From: UBA7488 sp964414185
GTDB lineage: Bacteria > Pseudomonadota > Alphaproteobacteria > CAAHEQ01 > UBA3637
NCBI GenBank assembly: GCA_964414185.1
Contig: CAYPVK010000008.1
Coordinates: 17,133-81,132, forward strand
Length of the DNA: 64,000 nucleotides
Reading direction: 5' to 3'
Positions 8,074 through 17,099 of this stretch are shown piece by piece. Under the pieces are notes generated by a model. The model was given only the letters and a program-made list of their open reading frames with translations. It had not been told where the DNA came from and searched no databases. How positions within the stretch are numbered: position 1 is the first letter of the stretch; every line of letters starts with the position of its first letter. A program made the position numbers and the translations under genes.

Positions 8074-8838
8074 TTATCTGCCATGGTTATCATGTTGCCG
8101 ATTTAACAAACGTTCGCGTTGCAAGCGCATCATTTGTTCGCGTTCTTGCTGTGCGCGTTGGCGGTCTTTTTTATCATAATCATAAAGCAAGCCTCGAAAA
8201 TTTTTAAGCAAACTCATATCCTTGGGGGTATGGGAAAATTCTTGTAAAAACGATTCGACCTGCTTGGGATTTTGCAAAACGCTTTTAAGCATTAAGCGTT
8301 CGGATTTATCGAGCACTTGAAACAAATTTGATAACAAATTTTGTGTTTGCCCGGACAATAAATCGGGCGATGAACTTGCCAAATCCCCAAGAATGCTTTT
8401 AAATTCTTTCAATTCGGGAGAACCAGCTAAATCCTGAGCATTTTTCCATCCTCTTAAAAGCTTGTCGGATAAAACATCATATCCGGCACTTTCGCCGAAA
8501 TTAAGCCCGATTTGACGCCCTACCTTACGCAACAATTCGACAAACATGCGTTTGAACCCTTTGTTCATTTCGATAAACGCACTCTGAGTTTCGGGTATGG
8601 AAATCAACGGCCGGGTATATGCTTCGATTAAAGAAATGCCTGCCTCGTCAACATTTAAAACTTTACGGCGGCATTGATCGCATCGCTTCGTTTTTTTCGA
8701 CGGTAAAGCACCTAAAAATTCTTCGTACTTATCGCAATAAAACGGCAAAAATTCAGGCAAAAAATTGCGCGGGGATAAAAAAGGGCAATCCGTCGGGCAT
8801 GTTTTTTGAGCTGATGATAAATCATTCGGGTTTGTCAT
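8074..8838 (-). CDS. Hypothetical protein with N-terminal cysteine cluster
   Basis: A protein of about 254 residues, not recognised. Its N-terminal third has cysteines as TCPTDCPF, FYCDKY and RCDQCRRK, which could bind a metal. The rest is predicted mostly helical, with a charged C-terminus rich in Arg, Gln and Glu (RAQQEREQMMRLQRERLL), probably a coiled coil. There is no signal peptide or membrane segment from the chosen start. The start is uncertain: ATGs at 8850 and 8838 are close together and neither has a good ribosome-binding site. It is first of three genes, 13 bases ahead of the two HAD phosphatases. Confidence 0.6.
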   Translation of the reverse strand: MTNPNDLSSAQKTCPTDCPFLSPRNFLPEFLPFYCDKYEEFLGALPSKKTKRCDQCRRKVLNVDEAGISLIEAYTRPLISIPETQSAFIEMNKGFKRMFVELLRKVGRQIGLNFGESAGYDVLSDKLLRGWKNAQDLAGSPELKEFKSILGDLASSSPDLLSGQTQNLLSNLFQVLDKSERLMLKSVLQNPKQVESFLQEFSHTPKDMSLLKNFRGLLYDYDKKDRQRAQQEREQMMRLQRERLLNRQHDNHGR

Positions 8839-8962
8839 GTTTTTTATCATATATAAAATCAACAAAAAACACAACCAAAAACAAATGCAACGGCCGAAAA
8901 AACGAATTTGCTTTAAAACAGGCTAAGATAATTTTAAAGAACCGTTCAATTCGACAAGGCGG

Positions 8963-9589
8963 TTAAAAGGCCGTTCTGACCACACCGAGCACACCGTCAA
9001 TTACGAATTGCATTGACAAGGCCCCCAAAATAATCCCGAACACTTTCGTAATGACATTATTCACGGTCATCGTCATGTATTTTGCAAGCTTATTGGTCAA
9101 CAAAAACAATCCGCATACCAACAACATAATCGCCACCAACACAAAAATAATCAAAAACTGGCTGAAAAAATGCCCTGTTTGATTATTAACCAACAAAATA
9201 ACGACTGTAATGCTGCCGGGGCCTGCAAGCAACGGGATGCCTATCGGAAAAACGGATACATCTTTGGCTTTGATCTCATCGGATTCGACGATTCTCTTTT
9301 CTTCGGATTCTTTAAATAACATTCCGAAAGCAATTGCAAACAACATTAAACCGCCGCCGATTCGAAACGCCGGAATGCTGATGCCCATAAATTTCAAAAA
9401 CGGACTACCCAAAAAAGCAAAAAACAATAAAATCAAAAAGGCGACAAGCGGCGCTTTCAATGCCATTTTGCGTTTCCATGCCGCGGATGTCCGAGCATTT
9501 AAGCTGGAAAATACCGGAACCGCCCCCAGTGGATTGACAACGACAAATAAGGTAATAAAAGCATGAAATATTAATTCTAAGTAACTCAT
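8963..9589 (-). CDS. MarC-family integral membrane protein
   Basis: A 208-residue inner-membrane protein with about six hydrophobic helices. It shows family hallmarks: FVVVNPLGAVPVF in the first helix, the central RIGGGLMLFAIAFGML, and FPIGIPLLAGPGSITVV, which carries the conserved (I/V)P-GPG segment. Families related to MarC/SNARE-like YhcE/YchE are suspected transporters, but no substrate is established. It is monocistronic in appearance, convergent with nothing nearby, and lies between the HAD operon and rpsD on the same strand. Confidence 0.85.
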   Translation of the reverse strand: MSYLELIFHAFITLFVVVNPLGAVPVFSSLNARTSAAWKRKMALKAPLVAFLILLFFAFLGSPFLKFMGISIPAFRIGGGLMLFAIAFGMLFKESEEKRIVESDEIKAKDVSVFPIGIPLLAGPGSITVVILLVNNQTGHFFSQFLIIFVLVAIMLLVCGLFLLTNKLAKYMTMTVNNVITKVFGIILGALSMQFVIDGVLGVVRTAF

Positions 9590-9720
9590 TTTTCTTCTCT
9601 GTTTAAACAGTTTTTTTAAGACATTTATAAACGCCTTGCATAATTTTACATCTGCCGATTTTGCCTGTATTTGAAATAGGAAGGACGTTTTTAATGATAT
9701 CTTTCAATCTTCAGGGTTTC

Positions 9721-9755
9721 AAAAAAGCCTTCCGCACAACGGCAGAAGGCTTTTC
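9721..9755 (-). terminator. Terminator after rpsD
   Basis: On the minus strand AAAAGCCTTC and GAAGGCTTTT arms (9723-9732 and 9745-9754) close a loop that itself contains CCG/CGG. A T run follows. Confidence 0.85.
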
Positions 9756-9771
9756 GTACAAATACCGAAAC

Positions 9772-10380
9772 TTATCGTGAATAGAATTCGACGACCAAAT
9801 TCGGTTCCATTTGTGTTGCATACGGAATGTCAGCCAATTTCGGTATGCGGATAAATGTACCTTTAAAAGCTTTGGCATCCACTTCCATATAATCGGGCAC
9901 TTCACGGGCGGAAGCGGCCGCTTCAATCACAAAAGCCATTTCTTTGGCTTTATCGCGTACGGAAATTTCATCGCCGGCTTTAACCAAATAAGACGGAATA
10001 TTAACTTTTTTACCGTTAACCAACACATGGCCGTGGTTCACAAATTGACGAGCGGCAAATACTGTCGGAACAAATTTCATGCGGTATACAACGCTGTCCA
10101 AACGGCATTCCAAAATACCGACCAAGTTTTCGGATGTATCGCCTTTGCGACGGATGGCTTCGGCATAATATTTGCGCAATTGCTTTTCAGACACATTCCC
10201 GTAAACGCCTTTTAATTTTTGCTTGGCGGATAATTGGACACCGTAATCTGTCGGTTTTTTGCGGTTGGCACCGTGTTGGCCCGGGCCGTAATTTCTTTTG
10301 TCGACGGGGCTTTTGCCATCCCATAATTTAACGCCCAAACGTCTTTCGATTTTGTGTTTTGAATTTAATCTTTTTGACAT
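9772..10380 (-). CDS. rpsD: 30S ribosomal protein S4
   Basis: A 202-residue S4. It binds 16S rRNA at an early assembly step and also acts as a translational repressor in several bacteria. The N-terminal block ERRLGVKLWDGKSPVDKRNY, the pattern GPGQHG, the S4 RNA-binding domain (RLDSVVYRMKFVPTVFAARQ through VNGKKVNIPSYLVKAGD) and the C-terminal VEFYSR are all as expected. An in-frame upstream start at 10431 is rejected because S4 proteins start MSKR and AAAGG precedes this ATG. The N-terminus lacks the zinc-binding cysteines of some S4 proteins. It stands alone behind a long leader and a strong promoter. Confidence 0.95.
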   Translation of the reverse strand: MSKRLNSKHKIERRLGVKLWDGKSPVDKRNYGPGQHGANRKKPTDYGVQLSAKQKLKGVYGNVSEKQLRKYYAEAIRRKGDTSENLVGILECRLDSVVYRMKFVPTVFAARQFVNHGHVLVNGKKVNIPSYLVKAGDEISVRDKAKEMAFVIEAAASAREVPDYMEVDAKAFKGTFIRIPKLADIPYATQMEPNLVVEFYSR

Positions 10381-10527
10381 ATTTTGCCTTTCATTATCTT
10401 TGGCCTGCCTATCCAAAACAAAGATAAACAAACCATTTGTTGCCCCGATAGTCTTTTGCCCCGCAAAACTTTTTAAAATAACGGCATAAAAACCCGCCTT
10501 AAAAAAACAATTTCACCGGCAAAGCGT

Positions 10528-10569
10528 GGCTTTCGGCTCATTCCGAATGCCCACATTCTCGAAGATGTG
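10528..10569 (-). promoter_or_regulatory. Hairpins in the rpsD 5' leader
   Basis: Transcripts from the promoter at 10575-10603 would carry about 190 untranslated bases. Near their 5' end are a CACAT/ATGTG hairpin (10552-10569) and a very regular hairpin GGC-A-TTCGG, loop AATGAG, CCGAA-A-GCC (10528-10551). This could be a site where S4 represses its own synthesis, which is known in other phyla with different sequences. That role is inference. Confidence 0.5.
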
Positions 10570-10574
10570 CGAGC

Positions 10575-10603
10575 TTTATACACATTTTATTTAAAATTGT
10601 CAA
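10575..10603 (-). promoter_or_regulatory. Sigma-70 type promoter of rpsD
   Basis: Minus-strand TTGACA (10598-10603), 17-base spacer, TATAAA (10575-10580). This is one of the closest matches to consensus in the window and suits a ribosomal protein gene. Confidence 0.8.
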
Positions 10604-10705
10604 GCAGATTCTTTTAAAATCCGTTAAAACGCAAGAATTTGCCGTTCCTTCGCCGTTTTCGAAACATAAACGGTTTTCAAAAGCATTTGCCCGGCAACAC
10701 TCAGT

Positions 10706-10939
10706 TTATTTCGGGAAAAACATAACTTCAAAGTTATACGTAACAAAAATCACAAACAAAATAACGACATACAACATTGAAATTGTTGCAATGGCAATTC
10801 CTTTGTATGTTTTTTGGCTGCGTTCCAATTTTTTTTGCGGGAACAAATAAAGCGAAATGGAACGTTTGGGTTGTTCGCCCGCTTCGGATTGAACGGCAGT
10901 TGCTATACCTTTTTTAGACGTTTTTTTATTGGCTGACAT
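10706..10939 (-). CDS. Small single-pass membrane protein
   Basis: A 77-residue protein, not recognised. Residues 1-48 are polar and basic (ANKKTSKKGIATA...RSISLYLFPQKKLERSQKTYKG), and residues about 50-70 form one membrane helix (IAIATISMLYVVILFVIFVTY) near the C-terminus, leaving only about seven residues outside. It is therefore a tail-anchored-like protein with its main part in the cytoplasm. The start is supported by GGGAGAAG before the ATG. Its neighbours (rpsD and dciA-like) give no clue to function. Confidence 0.6.
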   Translation of the reverse strand: MSANKKTSKKGIATAVQSEAGEQPKRSISLYLFPQKKLERSQKTYKGIAIATISMLYVVILFVIFVTYNFEVMFFPK

Positions 10940-10998
10940 TTTCTTCTCCCGAATTTAAATCATCACTAACATAGTTATGCACCAGATTTGGCGCCGTG

Positions 10999-11550
10999 TC
11001 AATACTTTTTCGATAACAGAGCCTGACCGATTTTAAAAGCCCTTTCACGCAACTCTTCATCTTCAATAATACCGACTTTTTCTTCTAAAATTTCAAGCTC
11101 TTCTTTTGGAATCGGCTTCGGGCGGGGTTTAATGGGATCGGATTTTAATTTTAAAGCCCCTTGAATAATTTTGATACGGCTGACTGCAGGATAGCCGAAA
11201 AAAGCGTTAATACGCTGAATGACACGGTCTTTTTGATGTTCAAACAACATTGCGAACGCGCCGCCCGCCGATTTGACAACCAGCGTGCCACGGGTACGGT
11301 TATCCTTTTCAAAACTCAATTTTTGCGGTGCAATGCCGCGGGCCAAATCGGCCCCGACAATATCTTCCCAATATTCCAAAATATCGCTGCCCGCAAATCC
11401 GCGTGCTCCCAATGCTTTTTTGGTAATCGCCCTGATTTCGGGAGTCAAAGTGGCAAGCCCCGAAAATTTGCGGCGTTTAAATTCAACTGCTTGTTTTTGA
11501 ACCGTTTTATCCGTTTCAAATGTCATTTTGTCTTCTTTGTCATTGGCCAT
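10999..11550 (-). CDS. DciA-like protein (DUF721)
   Basis: A protein of about 183 residues with the DUF721/DciA core from about residue 35 to 115: DILEYWEDIVGADLARGIAP, a beta-rich GTLVVKSAGGAFAMLFEHQKDRVIQRINAFFG, and VSRIKIIQG. DciA is the ancestral loader of the replicative helicase DnaB in bacteria lacking DnaC/DnaI, and this is the expected form in Alphaproteobacteria. The Pro/Lys/Glu-rich C-terminal part is probably flexible. The start at 11550 (MANDKEDK) follows a weak GGGTGG. An ATG at 11526 is an alternative. The gene is usually near mutY in related genomes, which is not seen here. Confidence 0.72.
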   Translation of the reverse strand: MANDKEDKMTFETDKTVQKQAVEFKRRKFSGLATLTPEIRAITKKALGARGFAGSDILEYWEDIVGADLARGIAPQKLSFEKDNRTRGTLVVKSAGGAFAMLFEHQKDRVIQRINAFFGYPAVSRIKIIQGALKLKSDPIKPRPKPIPKEELEILEEKVGIIEDEELRERAFKIGQALLSKKY

Positions 11551-11656
11551 TTTCCACCCGTAAAGCAAAAAGTTGCAACCGTTTTTTAACACATGGATTT
11601 ATCATCAGCAATTATACAACAATACAAGTTTTTTTCAAAATCCAAAAAACGGATTT

Positions 11657-12772
11657 TTACATTTTGCGATCGTGCGCATATTTTTCCATAAAATCATCAT
11701 GGAATTTTTGATAGCGGTTTTCTTCAATCGCCGAACGGATTTGTTTCATTAAATTTTGATAAAAATGAATGTTGTGCTGCGTCAACAACATTGCGCCCAA
11801 AATTTCACCTGCTCTGAATAAATGATGCAAATACCCGCGCGTATAATGTTGACAAGCGGGACACGAACACCCGGCATCCAACGGTGATAAATCATCCATA
11901 TGACAGGCATTGCGCATATTCAAAACCCCCGCACTTGTAAAGGCTTGCGCGGTACGTCCCGAACGTGACGGCATCACGCAATCAAACATATCCACGCCGC
12001 GCAACACGGAACCAACAATATCGCTGGGGCGCCCGACACCCATTAAATAGCGCGGTTTGTCCGCGGGCAAATTGCAAGCCGTATAATCCAAAACTTCAAA
12101 CATCATCTTTTGCCCTTCCCCCACGGCCAATCCGCCGATGGCATATCCGTCAAAACCGATGTCTGTCAAAGCCTTAATCGATTGCATACGCAAATCTTCA
12201 TGCATGCCGCCTTGGACAATGCCGAACAATCCGTATCCGTCACGATCAATAAAAGCATCTTTGGACCGCCGTGCCCAACGCATCGACATTTCCATTGATT
12301 TTTGAACGACTTTTTTTTCGGACGGGTATTTGACGCATTCATCAAACGCCATCGTAATGTCCGAATCCAACAAGTGTTGGATTTCCATCGACCGTTCGGG
12401 CGTCAATTTATATTTTGCGCCGTCAATGTGGGATTGAAACGTCACACCTTCTTCGGTAATTTTGCGAAGGCCCGCCAAGCTCATAACTTGGAACCCGCCC
12501 GAATCCGTTAAAATCGGCCCTTGCCAATTCATGAACTTATGCAATCCGCCGAATTTTGCCACGCGTTCGGCAGTCGGGCGCAACATTAAATGATACGTAT
12601 TGCCCAAAATAATTTCGGCGCCGGTGGATTTAACCATATCCACCGTCATTGCTTTAACGGTGCCTGCGGTCCCCACGGGCATAAATGCCGGCGTTTGCAC
12701 CGTGCCGTGCGCAGTTTGAAGTTCACCGCGACGAGCTTTATTTTCGAATGCTTTCAAATTAAATTTTAACAT
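11657..12772 (-). CDS. tgt: tRNA-guanine transglycosylase
   Basis: A 371-residue Tgt, exchanging guanine-34 for preQ1 in tRNAs with GUN anticodons, on the way to queuosine. The TIM-barrel shows ILTDSGGFQVMSL with the nucleophile-region Asp, FGIVQGG, YAIGGLAVGE, the second catalytic Asp in FDCVMPSRSGRT, and the zinc site CSCPACQHYTRGYLHHL. Length and motifs are complete. The ATG at 12772 gives the usual short N-terminus (MLKFNLKAF), and a start five codons earlier is less likely. It is divergent from lepB. queH, for a later step of the pathway, lies at 21730. Confidence 0.94.
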   Translation of the reverse strand: MLKFNLKAFENKARRGELQTAHGTVQTPAFMPVGTAGTVKAMTVDMVKSTGAEIILGNTYHLMLRPTAERVAKFGGLHKFMNWQGPILTDSGGFQVMSLAGLRKITEEGVTFQSHIDGAKYKLTPERSMEIQHLLDSDITMAFDECVKYPSEKKVVQKSMEMSMRWARRSKDAFIDRDGYGLFGIVQGGMHEDLRMQSIKALTDIGFDGYAIGGLAVGEGQKMMFEVLDYTACNLPADKPRYLMGVGRPSDIVGSVLRGVDMFDCVMPSRSGRTAQAFTSAGVLNMRNACHMDDLSPLDAGCSCPACQHYTRGYLHHLFRAGEILGAMLLTQHNIHFYQNLMKQIRSAIEENRYQKFHDDFMEKYAHDRKM

Positions 12773-12851
12773 GGACAATTCTTTCATTATATGCTATATA
12801 AACCAAAATCAAATTTGTTCATGACATATCACACAAAAGGCAAAAATTCAA

Positions 12852-13580
12852 ATGAAAAATAAACAAAAAAATTCCACTTGGGCCAATATCGTCGGCATTT
12901 TTTGGGCGGTTGTCATCGCACTTATTATCCGTTCGGTTGCCTTTGAACCCTATAATATTCCGTCCAGTTCAATGGTGCCGAGCTTGCTTATCGGCGATTA
13001 TTTGTTTATTTCGAAATACAGCTACGGCCTATCCAAACATTCTTTCCCGTTTTCATTGCCGATAATTCCGAAGGGGCGCATTTTTTACACGCCTCCCGAA
13101 CGCGGAGACATTGTCGTATTTAAAGTGCCCAAAGACAACAAAACCGATTACATTAAGCGGGTTATCGGATTGCCGGGCGATAAAATCCAAATAATTGGCG
13201 GACGGCTTTATATTAATGACACACTTGTGGAACGCGAACTTATCGGACGGGAATATTGGCATACAGAAGCCGGAGACAATTATTACACTAAGTATATGGA
13301 AACCTTGCCAAACGGCGTAAAACATCTCATCTATGAAATAAATGACAACGGGCATGCGGACAATACCGAACCGGTTATTGTACCTGACGGACACTTTTTT
13401 ATGATGGGCGACAACCGGGACAATTCGGAAGACAGCCGTTTTTGGGGAACCGTTCCGGCTGAAAATTTGGAAGGGCGGGCCGAAGTAATTTTTTATTCGA
13501 ACAACGGGGCAGGATGGTTTTACGAATTTTGGAAGTGGAAAGATTCGTTAAGGTTTGACCGTTTTTTTATGGGGATTTAA
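12852..13580 (+). CDS. lepB: Signal peptidase I
   Basis: A 242-residue type I leader peptidase. It has one N-terminal membrane anchor (about 11-28) and a periplasmic serine/lysine protease domain that cuts signal peptides from exported proteins. Box B holds the nucleophile S40 in PSSSMVPSL, box D the general base K102 in YIKRVIGLPGD, and box E is MMGDNRDNSEDSRFWG. It opens the lepB-rnc-era-recO block, an order common in Proteobacteria. rnc starts two bases after its stop. Confidence 0.94.
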   Translation: MKNKQKNSTWANIVGIFWAVVIALIIRSVAFEPYNIPSSSMVPSLLIGDYLFISKYSYGLSKHSFPFSLPIIPKGRIFYTPPERGDIVVFKVPKDNKTDYIKRVIGLPGDKIQIIGGRLYINDTLVERELIGREYWHTEAGDNYYTKYMETLPNGVKHLIYEINDNGHADNTEPVIVPDGHFFMMGDNRDNSEDSRFWGTVPAENLEGRAEVIFYSNNGAGWFYEFWKWKDSLRFDRFFMGI

Positions 13581-13581
13581 T

Positions 13582-14211
13582 ATGGATATTCAAAGTTTAT
13601 TCAAAGACAAAACATGTTTGACAACCGCGTTGACTTTATCTCATCACGGCAAATCGGCACCCTATGAACGGTTGGAATTTTTGGGCGACCGCGTATTGGG
13701 ATTGGTCATTGCCGAACTTTTATATCGGAAATTTCCCAAAGAAAAAGAAGGCGCATTGGCCCGCCGCCATACATCCTTGGTACGGGAAGAAACATTGGCC
13801 GAAATTGCCATTGATATGGGCATACCGTCTTTGATAAAAACGAAAGAAGACGAACTGCGCCTGAACCCGTCTATTTTAAGTGATGTATGCGAAGCGGTGT
13901 TGGGTGCTTTGTACTTGGACAGAGGTTTAGCAAAAGTCAAAGAATTCATGTTGCCGTTTTGGTTGCCCTATGTCGAAGCCGACAAAGAAGCACCCAAAGA
14001 TGCCAAATCGGCTTTGCAAGAATGGGCGCAAAAGCACGCATTTGATTTGCCCGTTTATTCCGTTTTGAAACGCTCCGGCACCGACCACGAACCTTATTTT
14101 TTCATGCAAGTGGAAATTATGGGGGCCGGATTGGCGCACGGCGAAGGCAAATCCAAAAAAATCGCCGAACAAAATGCGGCGGATAATTTGCTGAAACAAA
14201 TCAACAAATAA
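13582..14211 (+). CDS. rnc: Ribonuclease III
   Basis: A 209-residue dsRNA endonuclease for rRNA and mRNA processing. The catalytic signature ERLEFLGDRVLG is at about residues 29-40 and the second acidic site is DVCEAVLGALYLD. A double-stranded-RNA-binding domain fills the C-terminus (SALQEWAQK ... EGKSKKIAEQNAADNLL). The start at 13582 is one base after the lepB stop codon. An in-frame longer form from 13555 would overlap lepB and is unlikely. Translation is probably coupled to lepB. Confidence 0.93.
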   Translation: MDIQSLFKDKTCLTTALTLSHHGKSAPYERLEFLGDRVLGLVIAELLYRKFPKEKEGALARRHTSLVREETLAEIAIDMGIPSLIKTKEDELRLNPSILSDVCEAVLGALYLDRGLAKVKEFMLPFWLPYVEADKEAPKDAKSALQEWAQKHAFDLPVYSVLKRSGTDHEPYFFMQVEIMGAGLAHGEGKSKKIAEQNAADNLLKQINK

Positions 14212-14240
14212 ACCGTTTCACTTTTTTATAAGGATTGTTT

Positions 14241-15143
14241 ATGAACACATCAAACACGCAACATTTCGGATTCGTAGCCGTTTTGGGGGCTCCGAACGCC
14301 GGCAAATCCACATTGGTCAACCGTTTGGTCGGTGCCAAAGTATCCATCGTATCGCCCAAAGTGCAAACAACTCGTTCACGCATCCGCGGTATTATGGTCG
14401 ATGGTGATACACAAATCATTTTGGTCGATACGCCGGGCATTTTTAAACCGTCCCGCCGTTTGGACAGAGCGATGGTCGCATCGGCTTGGACGGAATCCGA
14501 AGAATCGGATTTAAGGCTTTTATTGGTCGATGCGCAAAAAGGCATTGATAAAAACACTCAAAACATTATCGACAATTTGAAAAAAAACCGTCAAAAAACC
14601 GTTTTGGTCATTAACAAAATCGATTTAATCGCCAAAGAAAAATTGTTACCGCTTATCAGCGCGTTGAATAAACCCGATTTATTTACCGATATTTTTTTGA
14701 TTTCGGCATCGACGGGCGAAAACGTCGAAGATTTAAAACAGTTTTTGGTTTCAAAAATGCCGGTCGGTTTATGGATGTTTCCGGGCGATCAGCTGTCCGA
14801 TTTACCGAACAGACTTTTTGCCGCCGAAGTCACGCGCGAAAAATTATTCATGGCTTTGCAACAAGAATTGCCCTACTCCCTTGCCGTTGAAACGACTCAA
14901 TTCAAAGAGCAAAAAAACGGCATCCGCATCGAACAAACCATTTATGTCGAACGGACGGGACAAAAATCAATTGTCTTGGGCAAAAACGGATCCATGATAA
15001 AAAAAATCGGCGAACAATCGCGCAAAGATTTAGCACGCCTGTTTGATACGCCCGTTCATTTATTCTTATTTGTTAAAGTAAAGGAAAATTGGGTGGAAGA
15101 TCCGAGCCAATATTCAAACTGGGGATTGGATTACAACGCATAA
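14241..15143 (+). CDS. era: GTPase Era
   Basis: A 300-residue Era, needed for 16S rRNA processing and 30S maturation at the membrane-near pool. The G domain shows G1 GAPNAGKST, G3 DTPG, G4 NKID and a G5-like ISAST. The C-terminal KH domain contains VLGKNGSMIKKIGEQSRKDL, the GXXG-type RNA-binding loop. The ATG at 14241 lies nine bases after AAGGA. A TTG at 14235 is not favoured. It follows rnc by 29 bases, in the classic rnc-era-recO order. Confidence 0.94.
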   Translation: MNTSNTQHFGFVAVLGAPNAGKSTLVNRLVGAKVSIVSPKVQTTRSRIRGIMVDGDTQIILVDTPGIFKPSRRLDRAMVASAWTESEESDLRLLLVDAQKGIDKNTQNIIDNLKKNRQKTVLVINKIDLIAKEKLLPLISALNKPDLFTDIFLISASTGENVEDLKQFLVSKMPVGLWMFPGDQLSDLPNRLFAAEVTREKLFMALQQELPYSLAVETTQFKEQKNGIRIEQTIYVERTGQKSIVLGKNGSMIKKIGEQSRKDLARLFDTPVHLFLFVKVKENWVEDPSQYSNWGLDYNA

Positions 15144-15191
15144 CGCGTTCTTGTTTGCAAGATAACCCGCCCGTTTTTTAAAGATACGAAA

Positions 15192-15878
15192 ATGCCCGAT
15201 TTTAAAACGCAAAATGCCCTTGTCCTGTCTGCCCGCCGTTTAGGCGAACGTTCATTCGTCATCAGTTTGTTTACACGAGATAACGGGCGGCATTTGGGTG
15301 TGTTGCAAAAAAAAGAACCGCCGCAAATCGGTTCATTTGTCGAAGGCCGCTGGCAAGCGCGGTTATCCGACCAATTGGGAACTTATTATTTGGAACCGTC
15401 CATCAGTTTTTCGGCACGTTTTTTAGATGATAAAATGCGCTTGGCCACACTGACAACGCTATGCGCTTTGCTGGACAGCGTTTTGCCCGAACGCCAATCT
15501 TACACGAATTTTTATGTCGCTACATTGAAATTTTTACACGATTTGGATGAAAACGATTTTTTGAAAAAATACGTTTTATGGGAAAAAGATTTATTGCAAA
15601 CAATCGGATTCGGATTGGATTGTTCCAAATGCGCGGGCGGTGGCGATGCAAATGATTTAGCTTATATTTCACCTAAAACAGGTCGTGCGGTCAGTCGGCA
15701 AATGGGGCATCCTTATCATGATAAACTGTTGGAATTGCCTACCTTTATGTGGAAAGAATCGGATGCTTTACCTGACGACATTCGTAAAGGGTTAAATTTA
15801 ACGGGCTATTTTTTAAGCACGTATTCACCCGTTAAATCATTGCCCAAAATCCGCGAACAACTTTATTCGATAAAATAA
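15192..15878 (+). CDS. recO: DNA repair protein RecO
   Basis: A 228-residue RecO, which anneals single strands and loads RecA with RecR in gap repair. An N-terminal OB-fold (ALVLSARRLGERSFVISLFTR, LGVLQKKEPPQIGSFVEGRW) is followed by a helical domain and a C-terminal part. Of the family's frequent zinc-site cysteines only a CSKC pair (in LDCSKCAGG) remains, then SPKTGRAVS. It ends the lepB-rnc-era block, 48 bases after era. The ribosome-binding site is weak. Confidence 0.88.
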   Translation: MPDFKTQNALVLSARRLGERSFVISLFTRDNGRHLGVLQKKEPPQIGSFVEGRWQARLSDQLGTYYLEPSISFSARFLDDKMRLATLTTLCALLDSVLPERQSYTNFYVATLKFLHDLDENDFLKKYVLWEKDLLQTIGFGLDCSKCAGGGDANDLAYISPKTGRAVSRQMGHPYHDKLLELPTFMWKESDALPDDIRKGLNLTGYFLSTYSPVKSLPKIREQLYSIK

Positions 15879-15883
15879 AAACA

Positions 15884-16234
15884 TTATAAATTAAAAGTAT
15901 TTTTTTGCGCATAAAAATAATACGCCGCTTTCATCAACTGTAAGATAATCATCAAAACACCGATAACGACAAATGCCCAACGGTAATCCACATCAATGAA
16001 TAAAAAAACGGAAATAACTAACGGCGCAATCACGAACAATTCGGCCAAAACTTTGCTGAAAAACAAACGAACTGTTTCTTTTTCAATCGGTATCAGATGT
16101 AAACGGTATTTCAGCGCGTAAAAAGAAATTAACAGGCATACAACCATGATTGAAGCGATAAACAACCATGAAGCCGGAAAAAAAGAAGCCCCCAACAAAA
16201 ATACCGTCGCGCCCAAACCGATAAATTTATTCAT
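15884..16234 (-). CDS. Small four-helix membrane protein
   Basis: A 116-residue, strongly hydrophobic protein, not recognised. Four predicted membrane helices lie at about 4-20, 24-42, 65-84 and 88-108, with a polar loop (KYRLHLIPIEKETVRLFFSK) between the second and third. It converges on recO and is separated by 74 bases from the ankyrin-like gene on the same strand. It may belong to the downstream end of the glycan operon, but nothing in it shows a function. Confidence 0.6.
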   Translation of the reverse strand: MNKFIGLGATVFLLGASFFPASWLFIASIMVVCLLISFYALKYRLHLIPIEKETVRLFFSKVLAELFVIAPLVISVFLFIDVDYRWAFVVIGVLMIILQLMKAAYYFYAQKNTFNL

Positions 16235-16308
16235 ATTTTTTTAAACCTTTTTATCAAACGTTGCAAATTTACGGTACCGCTATTTTTTCGAAAAGAACAA
16301 ACCGCAAA

Positions 16309-17088
16309 CTAACGTTCTTTACGCAAATTTTTCAATTTAAAAAAACGGGATTTTCTTGCTTCGGGCGCTCTTTGCACAATCACCTTTTTTGTTTCCGTTT
16401 GCATATCGGTATCGGCCATATAATCGGGATGTTGTTGTATATAAAGGCATTCAAGGTGTTTTGCAATATCGTCTTTGGCACATTGTTTTGCCGCCGCGAT
16501 ATCTTGCAACGTTATTTGGACATTGTTGCGCAAAACCCAATCAACCGTTTGCATATCCGACCATTGTATGGTTTTTTTCAAAAGGTTATTCGGAATATCG
16601 GCTCCTTCTTGTTTTAAAATTTCCGCCGCTTCCACTGCACCCCATACACACGCATATATCAAAGGTGTTTCATTGTTAATATCCAACGTGGTGTTCAAAA
16701 AATTTTTTACTTTTGACCGATACGCCATATTTAAATTGTCAAACACGGCGATATCTTTATCGGACAAAGCATGATTTTTATTTTTAACAAACGCGACAAT
16801 ATCTTCAAAACCTTGAGCGGTTATAAATTTTTCCTGTCCTTTTTCATCGAACAATAAAGCATCTATTTTTTCAATTTGTTCATCGCTGATATTTTCACCG
16901 TATTTTTCATCAATCTCTTCCAACCGATTGATTAAACGTTCACGAAAAGGTGCTTGGATTTTATCCAAAACATTATAAACGGCCACAGCGGTTTTAGAAG
17001 AATCCTCTTGCAAGATTGCTTCGAATATTTCGTTATCGTCTTCGGGAAACGAAAATGAATGCTCCGCCGAATGAAAATCATTTTCCAT
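16309..17088 (-). CDS. Ankyrin-repeat-like protein
   Basis: A 259-residue soluble protein. The segment NNETPLIYACVWGAVEAAEI with LKQEGADIP (about 139-167) matches one ankyrin repeat, and the following part (LLKKTIQWSDMQTVDWVLRNN) looks like a degenerate second one. The N-terminal half is acidic and helical. The C-terminus is very basic (APEARKSRFFKLKNLRKER). The gene starts 11 bases after the GT-C gene with a strong AAGGAGG site, so it is co-transcribed with it. Its role is unknown, and it may help organise the glycan enzymes or be an unrelated passenger. Confidence 0.6.
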   Translation of the reverse strand: MENDFHSAEHSFSFPEDDNEIFEAILQEDSSKTAVAVYNVLDKIQAPFRERLINRLEEIDEKYGENISDEQIEKIDALLFDEKGQEKFITAQGFEDIVAFVKNKNHALSDKDIAVFDNLNMAYRSKVKNFLNTTLDINNETPLIYACVWGAVEAAEILKQEGADIPNNLLKKTIQWSDMQTVDWVLRNNVQITLQDIAAAKQCAKDDIAKHLECLYIQQHPDYMADTDMQTETKKVIVQRAPEARKSRFFKLKNLRKER

Positions 17089-17099
17089 GAACCCCTCCT

